This document shows, piece by piece, positions 28,408 to 37,837 of a stretch of 40,212 bases of DNA (positions within the stretch are counted from its first letter, which is position 1; each line of letters starts with the position of its first letter). The notes below the pieces were generated by a model. That model worked only from the letters and a program-made list of their open reading frames with translations, was not told where the DNA came from and ran no database searches. The position numbers and the translations under genes were made by a program. This stretch comes from Acidithiobacillus marinus (GTDB lineage Bacteria > Pseudomonadota > Gammaproteobacteria > Acidithiobacillales > Acidithiobacillaceae), in NCBI RefSeq assembly GCF_002847505.1, contig NZ_MXAV01000026.1:1-40212 (forward strand). The letters run 5' to 3'.

Positions 28408-29580
28408 TCACCCGGCAGATTCCGGGCTGTTATTAAAAGGGTTGAGTTCCTGAGAATTGGTTTCGCCATACATGACGTGGGCCCGGCTGACGACCAGGCT
28501 GTCGACGGGACCAATGGCGTGCATATCCTTGTTGTCGTAGGGAATCACCTGGAGCAAATGGCGCAAGGCGTTCAGTCGTGCTCTTTTCTTATCGTTGGAT
28601 TTGACGACGGTCCAGGGGGCATAGGCCGTATCCGTATGGAAAAACATGGTTTCCTTGGCACGGGTGTAATCATCCCAACGATCCAGGGAAGCAATATCCA
28701 TGGGCGACAGTTTCCACTGCTTGAGGGGATGGACCTTGCGCTCTTCGAAGCGGCGGCGCTGTTCGTCGCGAGTCACGGAAAACCAGAGTTTGACGAGATG
28801 AATACCACTATAAATAAGATGTCGCTCAAACTCCGGCACCTGACGCATGAATTCCTGGTAATCGGCCTCATTGCAAAAACCCATCACTCTTTCGACACCG
28901 GCGCGGTTGTACCAGGAGCGATCAAAAAAGACCATTTCGCCGGCAGTGGGTAGCTGCTCGACATAGCGCTGGAAATACCACTGGCCTTTTTCCTTTTCCG
29001 AGGGTTTGTCCAGGGCGACCACTCTGGCCCCGCGCGGATTGAGGTGTTCCATGAACCGTTTGATGGTGCCGCCCTTGCCCGCCGCATCGCGGCCCTCAAA
29101 AACCACCACAACTTTTTGGCCGGTGGCTTTTACCCAGGCCTGCAATTTGAGCAGTTCCACCTGCAAACTGTATTTTTCGTGCTCATAGTCCCGGCGTGTC
29201 ATCCGGTATTTGTAGGGGTATCCACCGGTGCGCCAGTCTTCATTGAGGGTGTCATTGGTGTTCGACACATATTTGTCGGGATGAATGGCGCCACTTTCAT
29301 GTAGGTGTTCCAGATCTTCGGGACTGACATCCGAATGGATCACCTGAATCGCTGCATCCAGGGACTGGGCGGCCTGGGGATGGGTATTCACGTAATCGCT
29401 GACTATGGCGTTTTGCTGGGCCTGTGCCGCTTCTATGGCCTCATTCACTACAAATTCACGAATGCCATCCGGACGTAAATCCGGGGCAACGTCTCCGGTA
29501 GAGGTAAGAATGGCCTCATCGCTATCATTCGAAGAGGTTTGCTGTTTCAGGTTTCCGGTGGTGGTGGAACTGTCGACCAT
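28408..29580 (-). CDS. ppk2: Polyphosphate kinase 2
   Basis: PPK2 enzymes use polyphosphate to phosphorylate nucleoside mono- or diphosphates. The core has Walker A GRDAAGKG (163-170), Walker B with D220 and the lid block DRSWYNRAGVERVMGF. The start is ATG 29580, with AGGAG upstream; 390 residues result. About 120 residues precede the core; the first 60 are polar and low-complexity. Whether it favours ADP or GDP cannot be told. Polyphosphate metabolism is linked to metal tolerance in acidophiles (established for A. ferrooxidans in general). Confidence 0.93.
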   Translation of the reverse strand: MVDSSTTTGNLKQQTSSNDSDEAILTSTGDVAPDLRPDGIREFVVNEAIEAAQAQQNAIVSDYVNTHPQAAQSLDAAIQVIHSDVSPEDLEHLHESGAIHPDKYVSNTNDTLNEDWRTGGYPYKYRMTRRDYEHEKYSLQVELLKLQAWVKATGQKVVVVFEGRDAAGKGGTIKRFMEHLNPRGARVVALDKPSEKEKGQWYFQRYVEQLPTAGEMVFFDRSWYNRAGVERVMGFCNEADYQEFMRQVPEFERHLIYSGIHLVKLWFSVTRDEQRRRFEERKVHPLKQWKLSPMDIASLDRWDDYTRAKETMFFHTDTAYAPWTVVKSNDKKRARLNALRHLLQVIPYDNKDMHAIGPVDSLVVSRAHVMYGETNSQELNPFNNSPESAG

Positions 29581-29614
29581 GCTAACTCCTGAAAAAAATG
29601 GATTTTCCAGATTG

Positions 29615-29623
29615 ATCATATCA
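29615..29623 (-). promoter_or_regulatory. Extended -10 promoter for ppk2
   Basis: On the - strand TGATATGAT gives an extended -10 (TGn plus TATGAT), about 35 bases before the start at 29580. No clear -35 is present, which extended -10 promoters tolerate. The 202 bases between the ppk2 and ispH starts hold nothing else recognisable beyond the candidate ispH -35. Confidence 0.45.
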
Positions 29624-29725
29624 GCTCAATATGACATTTTTATGACGCTCAGGAGGTTGCGGTTAACTATCAGCTTCTACAGAAATAAAGAGTGAAGCCC
29701 ATGAATGAACCGGCAAAGCTTTGGG

Positions 29726-29754
29726 TTGACAGCGTCGGCAACAGGATGGACCAT
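29726..29754 (+). promoter_or_regulatory. Possible ispH promoter
   Basis: A perfect -35 TTGACA (29726-29731) is followed after 17 bases by GACCAT (29749-29754), a poor -10. The distance to the ATG at 29783 fits. Confidence 0.35.
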
Positions 29755-29782
29755 TCCCTCAACTGTCAAAGAGAGCCTTCCT

Positions 29783-30757
29783 ATGGAAATTTTGCTTGCC
29801 AATCCGCGTGGATTCTGTGCCGGTGTCAATCGTGCCATTCAAATCGTCGATCGGGCCCTGGAGCTGTTCGGCGCGCCAATTTATGTGCGACATGAAGTCG
29901 TGCATAACCGTCATGTGGTTGATGATCTGCGTGCGCGAGGTGCGGTATTTGTGGAAGAGCTGGATGAGGTGCCCGATGCGGCGACGGTGATTTTCAGCGC
30001 CCATGGGGTGCCCATCGCCGTGCGTCAGCATGCTGCCGCACGGGGTTTGAGTGTGTTTGATGCGACCTGTCCCCTGGTGACCAAGGTGCATATGGAAGTC
30101 AAAAAATATAGCCGGGAGGGTATGGAAATGGTGCTGATCGGCCATGCCGGACATCCGGAAGTCGAAGGGACCATGGGGCAGGTGGAAGAAGGCATGATGT
30201 ATCTGGTGTCCACCGTGGCTGACGTGGCCACCCTGACGCCACGGAACCCCGAAAAGCTGGCGTACATTACCCAGACAACTCTCAGTATGGATGATACGGC
30301 CGAGGTGATTGTGGCATTACGCCAGCGTTTCCCTCAGATTCAGGGACCGAAAAAAGACGATATTTGTTATGCCACCCAGAATCGCCAGGATGCCGTCAAA
30401 AGTCTGGCGCCCGAGGTAGATATTTTGCTGGTGGTCGGTGCGCCCAACAGCTCCAATTCCAGCCGTTTGGCCGAGTTGGGGGGGCGTCTGGATACGCCGA
30501 CGTATTTGATAGAAGATGCCAGCCAGTTGCGCCGTGACTGGTTTGCGGAGGTCAGCAAAATCGGCATCAGTGCTGGTGCTTCCGCCCCGGAGAGTCTGGT
30601 TAAAGGGATTATCGAGCAGTTGCAGGCGTGGGGAGCTTCGGTCCCCCGGGAAACCGCAGGGGTTGAAGAAAAAGTCATTTTCAGCTTGCCTTTGGCCTTG
30701 GTGCAGGCGCAATCCCGTCGGCAGGAAGCCGGACAAGCCTCGGGGGAGGCTGTTTAG
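29783..30757 (+). CDS. ispH: 4-hydroxy-3-methylbut-2-enyl diphosphate reductase
   Basis: IspH (LytB) makes isopentenyl and dimethylallyl diphosphate in the last step of the MEP pathway, using a [4Fe-4S] cluster. The three cluster cysteines are C12 (PRGFCAGV), C96 (DATCPLV) and C195 ([11 protein letters not shown]); E-H-T-N substrate residues are in the usual blocks ([12 protein letters not shown]). The ATG at 29783 gives the classic start [15 protein letters not shown]; the frame is open from 29705 without need. 324 residues is normal. The stop codon overlaps that of the convergent rmuC. Confidence 0.96.
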   Translation: MEILLANPRGFCAGVNRAIQIVDRALELFGAPIYVRHEVVHNRHVVDDLRARGAVFVEELDEVPDAATVIFSAHGVPIAVRQHAAARGLSVFDATCPLVTKVHMEVKKYSREGMEMVLIGHAGHPEVEGTMGQVEEGMMYLVSTVADVATLTPRNPEKLAYITQTTLSMDDTAEVIVALRQRFPQIQGPKKDDICYATQNRQDAVKSLAPEVDILLVVGAPNSSNSSRLAELGGRLDTPTYLIEDASQLRRDWFAEVSKIGISAGASAPESLVKGIIEQLQAWGASVPRETAGVEEKVIFSLPLALVQAQSRRQEAGQASGEAV

Positions 30758-32256
30758 TCCCCGGGTTCCGCTGAATCCCGATCCATCAATTCGTCCGCCT
30801 GCAAATGGCGGGCGCTGATTTCCACCGGCTCCTGAATGCTGATTTCCTTATTGTCGGCTGTGGCTTGGAGATCCCGAAACTTGCGGGCAGAGCTCAGTAC
30901 GCGCCCTTCCAATGAACCGGTCGCCTTGTTGTAGGCGTCTACGGCCTGGCCCAAATTCTTGCCTAACCGGCTCCAGTGGCCTGCCAAAGTATGTAGACGA
31001 TCATAAAGCTCCTTACCTAGATCGCTGATAGCCTTGGCATTCTCGGCTATGGATTCTTGCCGCCAACCGTAGGAAACAGCCCGCAGCATGGCGATAAGAG
31101 TAGTGGGACTGGCGACAATCACTTTTTGTTCGACACCAAATTCAATAAGGGTAGGGTCCGCCTGCAAGGCGGCACTGAAAAACACTTCACCGGGAACGAA
31201 CAATACGACGAACTCCGGGGTGGGCTGAAATTGTTCCCAGTAGGATTTTTTGCTGAGTTGCGTCATGTGATTACGCAGCGCATGGGCGTGTTTGAGCAAT
31301 AAAGACTGACGTCTGGCCTCATCATCGCTTTCCATGGCTTCCAGATAGGCATTGAGGGGCGCTTTGGCATCAAGCACCAGACGTTTGCCGCCGGGGAGCC
31401 GTACCAGCATATCCGGGCGTTGCTGACCCGTTTCAGTGTGCACACTGGTCTGCTCGGTAAAATCACAATAGGCCAGCATTCCGGCCATTTCCACTACGCG
31501 TTTGAGCTGCATTTCTCCCCAGCGTCCGCGCGCTGCCGGTTGTCGCAAGGCCTTTACCAGAGAAGCTGTTTCCTGATGCAGGCGGGGAAGATGATCCTGT
31601 ACCAGCCCCCGCAGTTGTTCATTCAGGGCGCCATAGGCATCAATACGGGTTTTTTCCATGGCCTCCATACGCTGGCCGACTTTTTCCATCGAGCTGCGAA
31701 TCGGTTCGATCAGTCGATCCACGGCTTTCTGGCGTCCCTCCCAGTCGCTTTTGGCATTTTCCTGGAAGCGTTCCAGATTTTCCCGGGCAAGCTCCAGAAA
31801 AGACTGATTATTACGGCGCAGGGCATCCGCAGAAAGAGACTGAAAAGTGTCGGCAAGGCGTTGCCGGGCCTCTTCCAGTAATGTCAATTTCTCGGCGCTG
31901 CGCAAGCGCTCCTGTTCCAGGCGTTCTTGCAGTTCGGCCAGTTGTCCTTGCAAGCTGCTCAAGCTTTGCCGGACTTGTCCAGTTTCGGTTTGGGCGGATT
32001 GGAGAGTTGCTCGGAGTCCGGGGATCTGTTGGTTTTCGGTTTCTGCCCGGACCCGCAGTTCATTTTGTTGGAGCAGGGCGGCTTGCTGTTCTTGAACCTG
32101 CAGGCGCAGTGCGTTGATCACTTGCTCCTGTTGGGACTGAAGGGTTTTAGTAGCGTCTTGTTGGCGGCGTAAATTCTGCCGACTCAATATATAGAGAATG
32201 GCGAGCCCAAGCAGTAGCCCTAGCAGAAAAACCAGAAGAAATTCCCAGATCACCAA
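30754..32256 (-). CDS. rmuC: DNA recombination protein RmuC
   Basis: RmuC limits rearrangements at inverted repeats; it looks like a nuclease-fold protein anchored to the membrane. The 500-residue protein has an N-terminal membrane helix ([16 protein letters not shown]), a long Gln/Glu-rich coiled coil (about 30-190) and the C-terminal RmuC domain with [27 protein letters not shown] and [12 protein letters not shown]. The start is TTG 32256 or the adjoining GTG 32253, after AGGAA. The start codons lie inside one arm of a 10-bp inverted repeat (32253-32300). Its stop overlaps the ispH stop. Confidence 0.93.
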   Translation of the reverse strand: MVIWEFLLVFLLGLLLGLAILYILSRQNLRRQQDATKTLQSQQEQVINALRLQVQEQQAALLQQNELRVRAETENQQIPGLRATLQSAQTETGQVRQSLSSLQGQLAELQERLEQERLRSAEKLTLLEEARQRLADTFQSLSADALRRNNQSFLELARENLERFQENAKSDWEGRQKAVDRLIEPIRSSMEKVGQRMEAMEKTRIDAYGALNEQLRGLVQDHLPRLHQETASLVKALRQPAARGRWGEMQLKRVVEMAGMLAYCDFTEQTSVHTETGQQRPDMLVRLPGGKRLVLDAKAPLNAYLEAMESDDEARRQSLLLKHAHALRNHMTQLSKKSYWEQFQPTPEFVVLFVPGEVFFSAALQADPTLIEFGVEQKVIVASPTTLIAMLRAVSYGWRQESIAENAKAISDLGKELYDRLHTLAGHWSRLGKNLGQAVDAYNKATGSLEGRVLSSARKFRDLQATADNKEISIQEPVEISARHLQADELMDRDSAEPGD

Positions 32257-32300
32257 GCGTATTCCTGTATTAAATTAAGGAATCATAAGCATACGCTTGG
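32253..32300. repeat. 10-bp perfect inverted repeat over the rmuC start
   Basis: CCAAGCGTAT (32253-32262) and ATACGCTTGG (32291-32300) are exact inverted copies separated by 28 AT-rich bases. One arm contains the rmuC start codons. A shorter inner pair, ATTCC and GGAAT (about 32261-32265 and 32279-32283), lies inside. It could be an operator or a translation-controlling hairpin. Confidence 0.7.
32279..32292. repeat. 14-bp direct repeat, copy 1 (before rmuC)
   Basis: GGAATCATAAGCAT is repeated exactly 600 bases later (32879-32892). On the - strand each copy reads ATGCTTATGATTCC and contains a TATGAT -10-like box in front of a gene, rmuC here and mscL there. Confidence 0.65.
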
Positions 32301-32347
32301 TATCAGGAAAGACGAAGGCGATATCCCGGCTTCGCCAGGTAACTGGA

Positions 32348-32803
32348 TCAGGATTCCAGTTGGGAAGTGCAGTTGGGGCAACGGGTAGCCGCCAGGGGAA
32401 TACTGGACAGGCAATAGGGGCAACTTTTGGTGGAAACGGGTGCGACAGGCTTCGGGTAGAGTTTGTTGATAGAGCGAACAATGAGAAAGATGACCAAAGC
32501 AATTATGAAAAAGCTGATCAGAGCCATGATGAACAGGCCATAATTCAGGGTAACAGCCCCGGCCTTTTTGGCAGCGGCTAGAGTCAAGTACGGACCCGCG
32601 GGATTACCTTCTTTGAGAATGAGATATAAATTCGAAAAATCCACCTTGTCGAGCAGCATACCAATGGGTGGCATGATGATATCTCCTACCAGCGCGGTGA
32701 CAATGGCAGAAAACGCGGTACCGATGACAAAGGCGACAGCCAGGTCAATGACATTCCCGCGCTGCAGGAATGTCTTAAAATCTTTGATAAAGTCCTTGAG
32801 CAT
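32348..32803 (-). CDS. mscL: Large-conductance mechanosensitive channel with C-terminal zinc ribbon
   Basis: MscL opens under membrane tension and releases solutes on osmotic downshock. The 151-residue protein has the N-terminal helix and first membrane segment (RGNVIDLAVAFVIGTAFSAI), the periplasmic loop and a second membrane segment (LFIMALISFFIIALVIFLIV). Instead of ending in the usual charged helix, it ends with C128-P-Y-C131 and C142-P-N-C145, a small zinc ribbon. Similar tails occur in some MscL proteins; their job is unclear. AAAGGGAG precedes the ATG at 32803. Confidence 0.95.
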   Translation of the reverse strand: MLKDFIKDFKTFLQRGNVIDLAVAFVIGTAFSAIVTALVGDIIMPPIGMLLDKVDFSNLYLILKEGNPAGPYLTLAAAKKAGAVTLNYGLFIMALISFFIIALVIFLIVRSINKLYPKPVAPVSTKSCPYCLSSIPLAATRCPNCTSQLES

Positions 32804-32878
32804 GGTGTTTCTCCCTTTTTTGAATATGGAAAATCAGATTCCTGTAGTTGATTGTAAAGACAGTGAGTTCTGTCTGGT

Positions 32879-32892
32879 GGAATCATAAGCAT
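32879..32892. repeat. 14-bp direct repeat, copy 2 (before mscL)
   Basis: This is an exact second copy of GGAATCATAAGCAT, 600 bases from copy 1. On the - strand its TATGAT can serve as the mscL -10. Confidence 0.65.
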
Positions 32893-32916
32893 TTTCCGAA
32901 GAATTGCTCAAGCTAA
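32881..32916 (-). promoter_or_regulatory. Candidate mscL promoter
   Basis: On the - strand TTGAGC is followed after an 18-base spacer by TATGAT, within the 164-base gap upstream of mscL. The -10 lies inside copy 2 of the 14-bp repeat. The -35 matches only the TTGA part of consensus. Confidence 0.4.
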
Positions 32917-32967
32917 AATAATCAGGACCTTAATCTCTGTTTTTCGGGGAGGACGTGTTGCTTACGG

Positions 32968-33483
32968 TTAATGGCTGCAGAAATGATTCACCTGGATTTT
33001 TTCCTGATCCATTTGTTGGTGTCCACTGGCCTGGGTACAGGCTTCGCTGTCATTTTCACAGGTCATGGCCCAGCTTTGTGCCAAATCAAAAAAATGCGCG
33101 GCATGTCCGGCAGGTCCGGCGTAAAGCGTGTTTGCAAAAAGAGGTTGCAGAGCATGAAAATAATGGCTTTCCTCATTGGTCCACTGGGCGACGGCCTGCC
33201 AGCAGGTGGACTGGGCATTGACCGGCATCTGGGCACAACCAATAGCGTTATTTCGAGCACGGAGTAAAGCCTGCTGCCAATTGGGGCAAAATTGTCGCTC
33301 GGCACTGGCACGCTGCCCCGCAACGGCGGCAAGAAGCTGTTCCGCCTGTTTTGATTTTTCCTGGGCCAGGCGGGCACTTTGGGTGGCGGCGTTGCTTGCC
33401 CCTTGCTCAGGTGTACCGTAAGGAACGGTGGCACATCCTGCCAGACTGACCAGGGCAAGTAGGAATAGAATTTTTGCAGGCAT
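32968..33483 (-). CDS. Cysteine-rich lipoprotein of unknown function
   Basis: I do not recognise this 171-residue protein. It starts with a lipoprotein signal (KILFLLALVSLAGC, lipid on C17). After the lipid cysteine comes an Ala/Gln-rich stretch predicted helical (about 25-62), then a domain with six further cysteines (C66, C83, C94, C142, C149, C169), enough for three disulfides in the periplasm. It is rich in Gln, Ala and His. Residue 18 is Ala, which favours outer-membrane sorting. It has its own likely promoter (33517-33545) and lies 146 bases after the efflux pump gene. Confidence 0.8.
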   Translation of the reverse strand: MPAKILFLLALVSLAGCATVPYGTPEQGASNAATQSARLAQEKSKQAEQLLAAVAGQRASAERQFCPNWQQALLRARNNAIGCAQMPVNAQSTCWQAVAQWTNEESHYFHALQPLFANTLYAGPAGHAAHFFDLAQSWAMTCENDSEACTQASGHQQMDQEKIQVNHFCSH

Positions 33484-33516
33484 TGCGGACTCTCTCTTCT
33501 GTGGATAGTTGTCCGT

Positions 33517-33545
33517 TTTATATCACAATTTCATGATAATGCTAA
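33517..33545 (-). promoter_or_regulatory. Promoter of the lipoprotein gene
   Basis: On the - strand TTAGCA (33545-33540), a 17-base spacer and TATAAA (33522-33517), preceded by TGA as an extended -10, lie about 34 bases before the ATG at 33483. Confidence 0.6.
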
Positions 33546-33629
33546 AAAAGTATCTCCAAACTTTGTCTTTTGGCAAAAATGCCGGACTCATCCACAGCGG
33601 TAAGCGTACGGGTGTTGCAAAAAGCCAAG

Positions 33630-36600
33630 TTATAGAGATTCTCCGGATATTGCCGTTTGGTTTTGAGGCGCCTGGGAATGACGCCGCCAGCGACCTTTCC
33701 AGTTTTCAAACAGCACATAAAAGGCCGGGGTGATGTAGAGGGTCAGGAATTGCGAAACAATAATGCCGCCGGCGACTGCCACACCGAGTGGTACCCGAGA
33801 ATCTGCACCGGCGCCGATACCAATGGCGATAGGGAGTATTCCCAATACTGCTGCGAGGTTGGTCATCATGATTGGCCGGAAACGGGTCATGCAGGCGTCG
33901 ACAATGGCATCGACTGGGGTGGCTCCCTCGCGGCGGCGATGTACGGCGAAATCCACCATGATAATCCCGTTTTTCTTGACCAGACCGACGAGCATGATGA
34001 TGCCGACGAAGCTGAACAAGTCCAGTTCCTGATGAAATATCCACAAAGCCAGGAGTGCGCCGAAACCGGCAAGAGGCAGCGCAGTGAGGATGGTCAAGGG
34101 ATGAATGAAGTCCTCATACAAGATGGCCAGAATGGCGTAAATCAGGGCGATGGTGGCCAAAAGCAACAAGGGTAGGGTGCTGGTGGATTGGGAAAAAGCC
34201 GCCGCAGAGCCGCCGAATTCCCCTTGCACATTAGCAGGCAGAATGCGCGCGGCGGTGTCTTGGACTCTTTGGGTGGCATCTCCCAGGGAAACGCCGGGGG
34301 CCAGATTGAAGGAAATGGTCACACTGGGCAAGCCGTCATAATGGCTGATGCTTAAAGGCCCCACGCCATAGGCAAAATGAGCGATAGCGGCCAGAGGTAC
34401 CAGGCCGGCGCTACCGGGAATGCTGATGGCAGAAAGTGCCCCCAGGTTCTCCTGGAATTTTCTTTCCAGATCAAGAATAACTTTGTATTGATTGGTTGAG
34501 GCATAAATGGTGCCGACCTGAGTGCCACCAAAGGCGAAGTTGAGCGCCTGTTCGATGCTCTGTGGGGTTACCCCCATCGCCTGCGCACGCTGGTGGAGAA
34601 CGTGCACCTCAATTTCGGGATTGGCGAGTTGCAGGTCACTGTCGACCGCCTGCAAGCCGGGAACTTGACGCAATGCCTGCACCAGTTTGGGTACAGTGGC
34701 ATCAAGACTTTCCTGATCTTCGCTCTGAAGAATATATTGATAGTGAGAATGAGAGGATACCGGTCCCATCTGAATGGCTGACGGCATGTGGAAACTCGCC
34801 TCCACACCGTGAAAGCGGCTGACAATCTGGCGTAGCTGGGCGATGACTTGCTCGCCTGAGACTCTTTGGCCCAGGGGTTTCAGACGGATGATCAGCCGTC
34901 CTTTGTTGGCTGCGCCAAATGCGCCGGCCCCTTGTCCGGCGCTGGACATGACCGCTTGCACGGCCTTGTTATGACCCACTGCAGCGGCAATGCGCTGCTG
35001 AGTGTTTTCCAGTTGGCTGAAGGATATTCCCTGGGGATATTCGAGATCGCCCATGATCATGCCGCTATCTTCTCTGGGAATGAAGCCCTTGGGCAGAATC
35101 ATGAATAGACCAATCATGCCCATTAAGCTGAGCAGAGCGGCGCCATATACCCAGCCACGATGCTGCAGGGTGCTGCGCAGACTGCGTCCGTACCAGTCGC
35201 GCAGTCTGGAAAAGCCAGATTCAAAGCGACTGGGACGGACATGTTTTACGCGCAGGTAGCGGGCACAAAGCATGGGCGTCAGGGTCAGAGAGACCAGTCC
35301 CGACATCAGAATGACAATGGCAATGGTGACGCCAAATTCACGGAATAGGCGACCGATAATGCCGCCCATCACCAGAAAGGGCAGAAACACTACGGCCAGG
35401 GATAGGGTCATGGAGATAACCGTGAAACCAATTTCTCGGCTGCCCGCAATGGCTGCCTGAAAAGGTGCTTCCCCATTTTCTTCATGGCGCGATATGTTTT
35501 CGAGCATGACCACAGCATCGTCCACCACAAATCCCACCGCCAGGGTCAGGGCTAACAGAGTCAGCGTATTCAGGGTGTAGCCCAGTTCGTAGATGATGGC
35601 AAAGGTGGCGAGAATGGAGGCTGGGATAGCCACTGCACCAATCAGTGTGGGGCTGCCCCGGCGCAGGAAGAGCCAAAGCACACCAGCCACCAGCAGGGAA
35701 GCCAGCAGCAGGGTAATTTCCACTTCTTCCACGGCGGCGCGAATATAATCGGCCTTGTCGTAAACAATCGTCATTTTTGCCCCGCCCGGCAGGCTGGCGC
35801 TGAGGCCAGGGAGGCGTTTCCCGATGGTATCGGAAATAGCTACGGTATCGGCATCGGGCTGACGGACTACCGCCAGAATCAGGGCCCGCTGATTGCCGAT
35901 CCAGCTGGCAATCTGATCATTGTCGACACCATTGCTGACCTTGGCGATATCCGCAAGAGGCACGACTGCCCCATTGGCAAAGCTGACCGGCATATGCGCA
36001 AAGGCCTGGGCATCATGGAGTTGTCCATGCACATTCACGGCATAATTGCGCACCGCACCCAGTACGGTTCCCTGGGGCAGGTTGACATTATGACTGCTGA
36101 TGGCTGCACTCAGCGCCTGCAGGGAGATGCCATGGGCCTGCATGGCAAAAGGGTTGGCATGAATGCGGACAGCATAATTCTGTTCACCGAATATTTGTAC
36201 CTGAGCGACGCCCGGGATTCCGGAGATGGCTGGTACGACCTTATCTACTGCGTACTGGTTGAGCTGATAGATAGGCATATTGGGAGCCGAAAGCGCGATG
36301 AACTCAATGGGCGCCGCCGAGGGATTCAGCTGCTTAACGAAAGGCAGGCTGGGCATGCCGGGAGGCAAGAGATGGCTGGCCTGAGTTACCGCATTGGCGA
36401 CATTCTGCGTCGCCACATCAATGTTCTGGCTGAGATCAAACTGCAGGACGATCCGCGTCGATCCCTGATTATTGACGGAACTCATCGAAGACAGTCCGGG
36501 GATGGACGAGAACTGTTTTTCGAGCGGGGTGGCCACAGCGCTGGCCATGGTCTGGGGACTGGCCCCGGGCAGGCTGGCGGAAACCATGACCGTTGGGAAA

Positions 36601-36722
36601 TCGACGCTGGGTAGCAGGGCTACCGGTAGGTTGGTAAAAGCGAAAATGCCATAAAACACCAGGCCGAGAATGGTGATGACTGTCATCACCGGGCGGCGGA
36701 TGAACAAGGCGGAGAAATTCAT
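33630..36722 (-). CDS. RND efflux pump, HAE1-like inner-membrane subunit
   Basis: This proton-driven exporter of the AcrB/MexB kind has 1030 residues, the full length, with twelve membrane helices and two large periplasmic loops. The helix-4 proton relay VDDAVVMLENI near residue 399 marks the drug-exporting HAE1 group rather than the metal-exporting HME group. The start FSALFIRRPVMTVI is standard. Its ATG overlaps the adaptor stop (ATGA), with GGGAAAG upstream. The substrate is unknown. As the outer-membrane gene of the operon is broken, the pump may be non-functional or may use another TolC. Confidence 0.95.
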   Translation of the reverse strand: MNFSALFIRRPVMTVITILGLVFYGIFAFTNLPVALLPSVDFPTVMVSASLPGASPQTMASAVATPLEKQFSSIPGLSSMSSVNNQGSTRIVLQFDLSQNIDVATQNVANAVTQASHLLPPGMPSLPFVKQLNPSAAPIEFIALSAPNMPIYQLNQYAVDKVVPAISGIPGVAQVQIFGEQNYAVRIHANPFAMQAHGISLQALSAAISSHNVNLPQGTVLGAVRNYAVNVHGQLHDAQAFAHMPVSFANGAVVPLADIAKVSNGVDNDQIASWIGNQRALILAVVRQPDADTVAISDTIGKRLPGLSASLPGGAKMTIVYDKADYIRAAVEEVEITLLLASLLVAGVLWLFLRRGSPTLIGAVAIPASILATFAIIYELGYTLNTLTLLALTLAVGFVVDDAVVMLENISRHEENGEAPFQAAIAGSREIGFTVISMTLSLAVVFLPFLVMGGIIGRLFREFGVTIAIVILMSGLVSLTLTPMLCARYLRVKHVRPSRFESGFSRLRDWYGRSLRSTLQHRGWVYGAALLSLMGMIGLFMILPKGFIPREDSGMIMGDLEYPQGISFSQLENTQQRIAAAVGHNKAVQAVMSSAGQGAGAFGAANKGRLIIRLKPLGQRVSGEQVIAQLRQIVSRFHGVEASFHMPSAIQMGPVSSHSHYQYILQSEDQESLDATVPKLVQALRQVPGLQAVDSDLQLANPEIEVHVLHQRAQAMGVTPQSIEQALNFAFGGTQVGTIYASTNQYKVILDLERKFQENLGALSAISIPGSAGLVPLAAIAHFAYGVGPLSISHYDGLPSVTISFNLAPGVSLGDATQRVQDTAARILPANVQGEFGGSAAAFSQSTSTLPLLLLATIALIYAILAILYEDFIHPLTILTALPLAGFGALLALWIFHQELDLFSFVGIIMLVGLVKKNGIIMVDFAVHRRREGATPVDAIVDACMTRFRPIMMTNLAAVLGILPIAIGIGAGADSRVPLGVAVAGGIIVSQFLTLYITPAFYVLFENWKGRWRRHSQAPQNQTAISGESL

Positions 36723-37837
36723 GATGCTTTCCCTGAATGGGTATGTCGGAAGCTGCTGTTTTTACCCCCTACCTGCACAGCTGCACCCGGATAAATCCGC
36801 GCCGGGAGCGGGAAAACCACGCGATCAGTGCTGGAGATGCCACTGATGACCGCCTGTGTGCCCGTTTCCCAGAGCACCTGAACCGGTTTATCGCTGGCCT
36901 TGCCTTGTTCTACGGCATAAACGAAGGGGCCAGAACTGCCCTGTTGCACTGCGCCGACCGGGAGCACCAAGGCGTTGTCGACATGCTGGACAGGCATTTG
37001 CACCTGCACATACTGGCCGGGCCAGAGTTTGAAATCGGTGTTGGGCACGGTGGCTTGCAGATTGATAGTGGCCGTATTGGCGCTGACGGTGTTGTCGATA
37101 AAAGTCAGTTTACCCTGGGCCAGAGTGCTCCCCCCTTTTTCGTCCATGATGGAGAGCATGCTTTTTTGTTGTTGCGCCTGCCGGGCTGCTGCCAGTTCAG
37201 CCTGGGGAACACTGAAATTGATGGTGATGGGACTGATTTCATTGATGGTGGTCAACTGGGTCTGGTTGGCGACGACCAGGTTGCCGGCCTTGACCAGCGC
37301 CAGTCCAATCCGGCCGCTGATGGGAGCAACAATATGCGTGTAGGACAGGTTGATGCGTGCCTGGGTGACTGCTGCCTGATCCTCGGCAATCTGGGCGCGG
37401 GCCGCCTGCGCCTGGGAAACAGCCTGATCAAAGCTTTGGCGAGTGATGAAATCCTTTTCTACCAGGGGACGTTCCTGATCCACGAGATTCTGGTTGTAGC
37501 GCGCCGTGGCCTGATCGGCAGCCAGTTTGGCCTGTGCCTGGGCCAAGGCTGCCTGGGTTTGCGATGGATCAATGGTAAAGAGGTGTTGTCCTTTGTGGAC
37601 CATGGTCCCCTGGGTAAATGCAATGTGCTGCAAAAGTCCCGAGGTTTGAGGAATGACGGTGACGGTCTGGATAGGGGTAACGGTCCCCAGATAGCCGATG
37701 TAATGGGTCATGTCTTGTACCCGGGGACTGACCAGTTCGACCTGGAGGGGCGGGATTTCATGCCGGGCTTTGCCCTGACAGCCAGCGATGCCTAGTACAG
37801 CGGTGCTCAGGAGAAATATCAGCGGGTAACGACTCAC
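36719..37837 (-). CDS. RND efflux periplasmic adaptor (membrane-fusion protein), lipoprotein
   Basis: This 372-residue adaptor links the RND pump to an outer-membrane channel. A lipobox (LGIAGC, C20) suggests a lipid anchor. It has the barrel-sandwich/lipoyl halves (QTSGLLQHIAFTQGTMVHKG and APISGRIGLALVKAGNLV), an alpha-helical hairpin rich in Ala/Gln between them (about 100-165) and a C-terminal beta-barrel. The start is GTG at 37837, overlapping the upstream stop as GTGA, with GGGAG before it. Confidence 0.93.
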   Translation of the reverse strand: MSRYPLIFLLSTAVLGIAGCQGKARHEIPPLQVELVSPRVQDMTHYIGYLGTVTPIQTVTVIPQTSGLLQHIAFTQGTMVHKGQHLFTIDPSQTQAALAQAQAKLAADQATARYNQNLVDQERPLVEKDFITRQSFDQAVSQAQAARAQIAEDQAAVTQARINLSYTHIVAPISGRIGLALVKAGNLVVANQTQLTTINEISPITINFSVPQAELAAARQAQQQKSMLSIMDEKGGSTLAQGKLTFIDNTVSANTATINLQATVPNTDFKLWPGQYVQVQMPVQHVDNALVLPVGAVQQGSSGPFVYAVEQGKASDKPVQVLWETGTQAVISGISSTDRVVFPLPARIYPGAAVQVGGKNSSFRHTHSGKAS

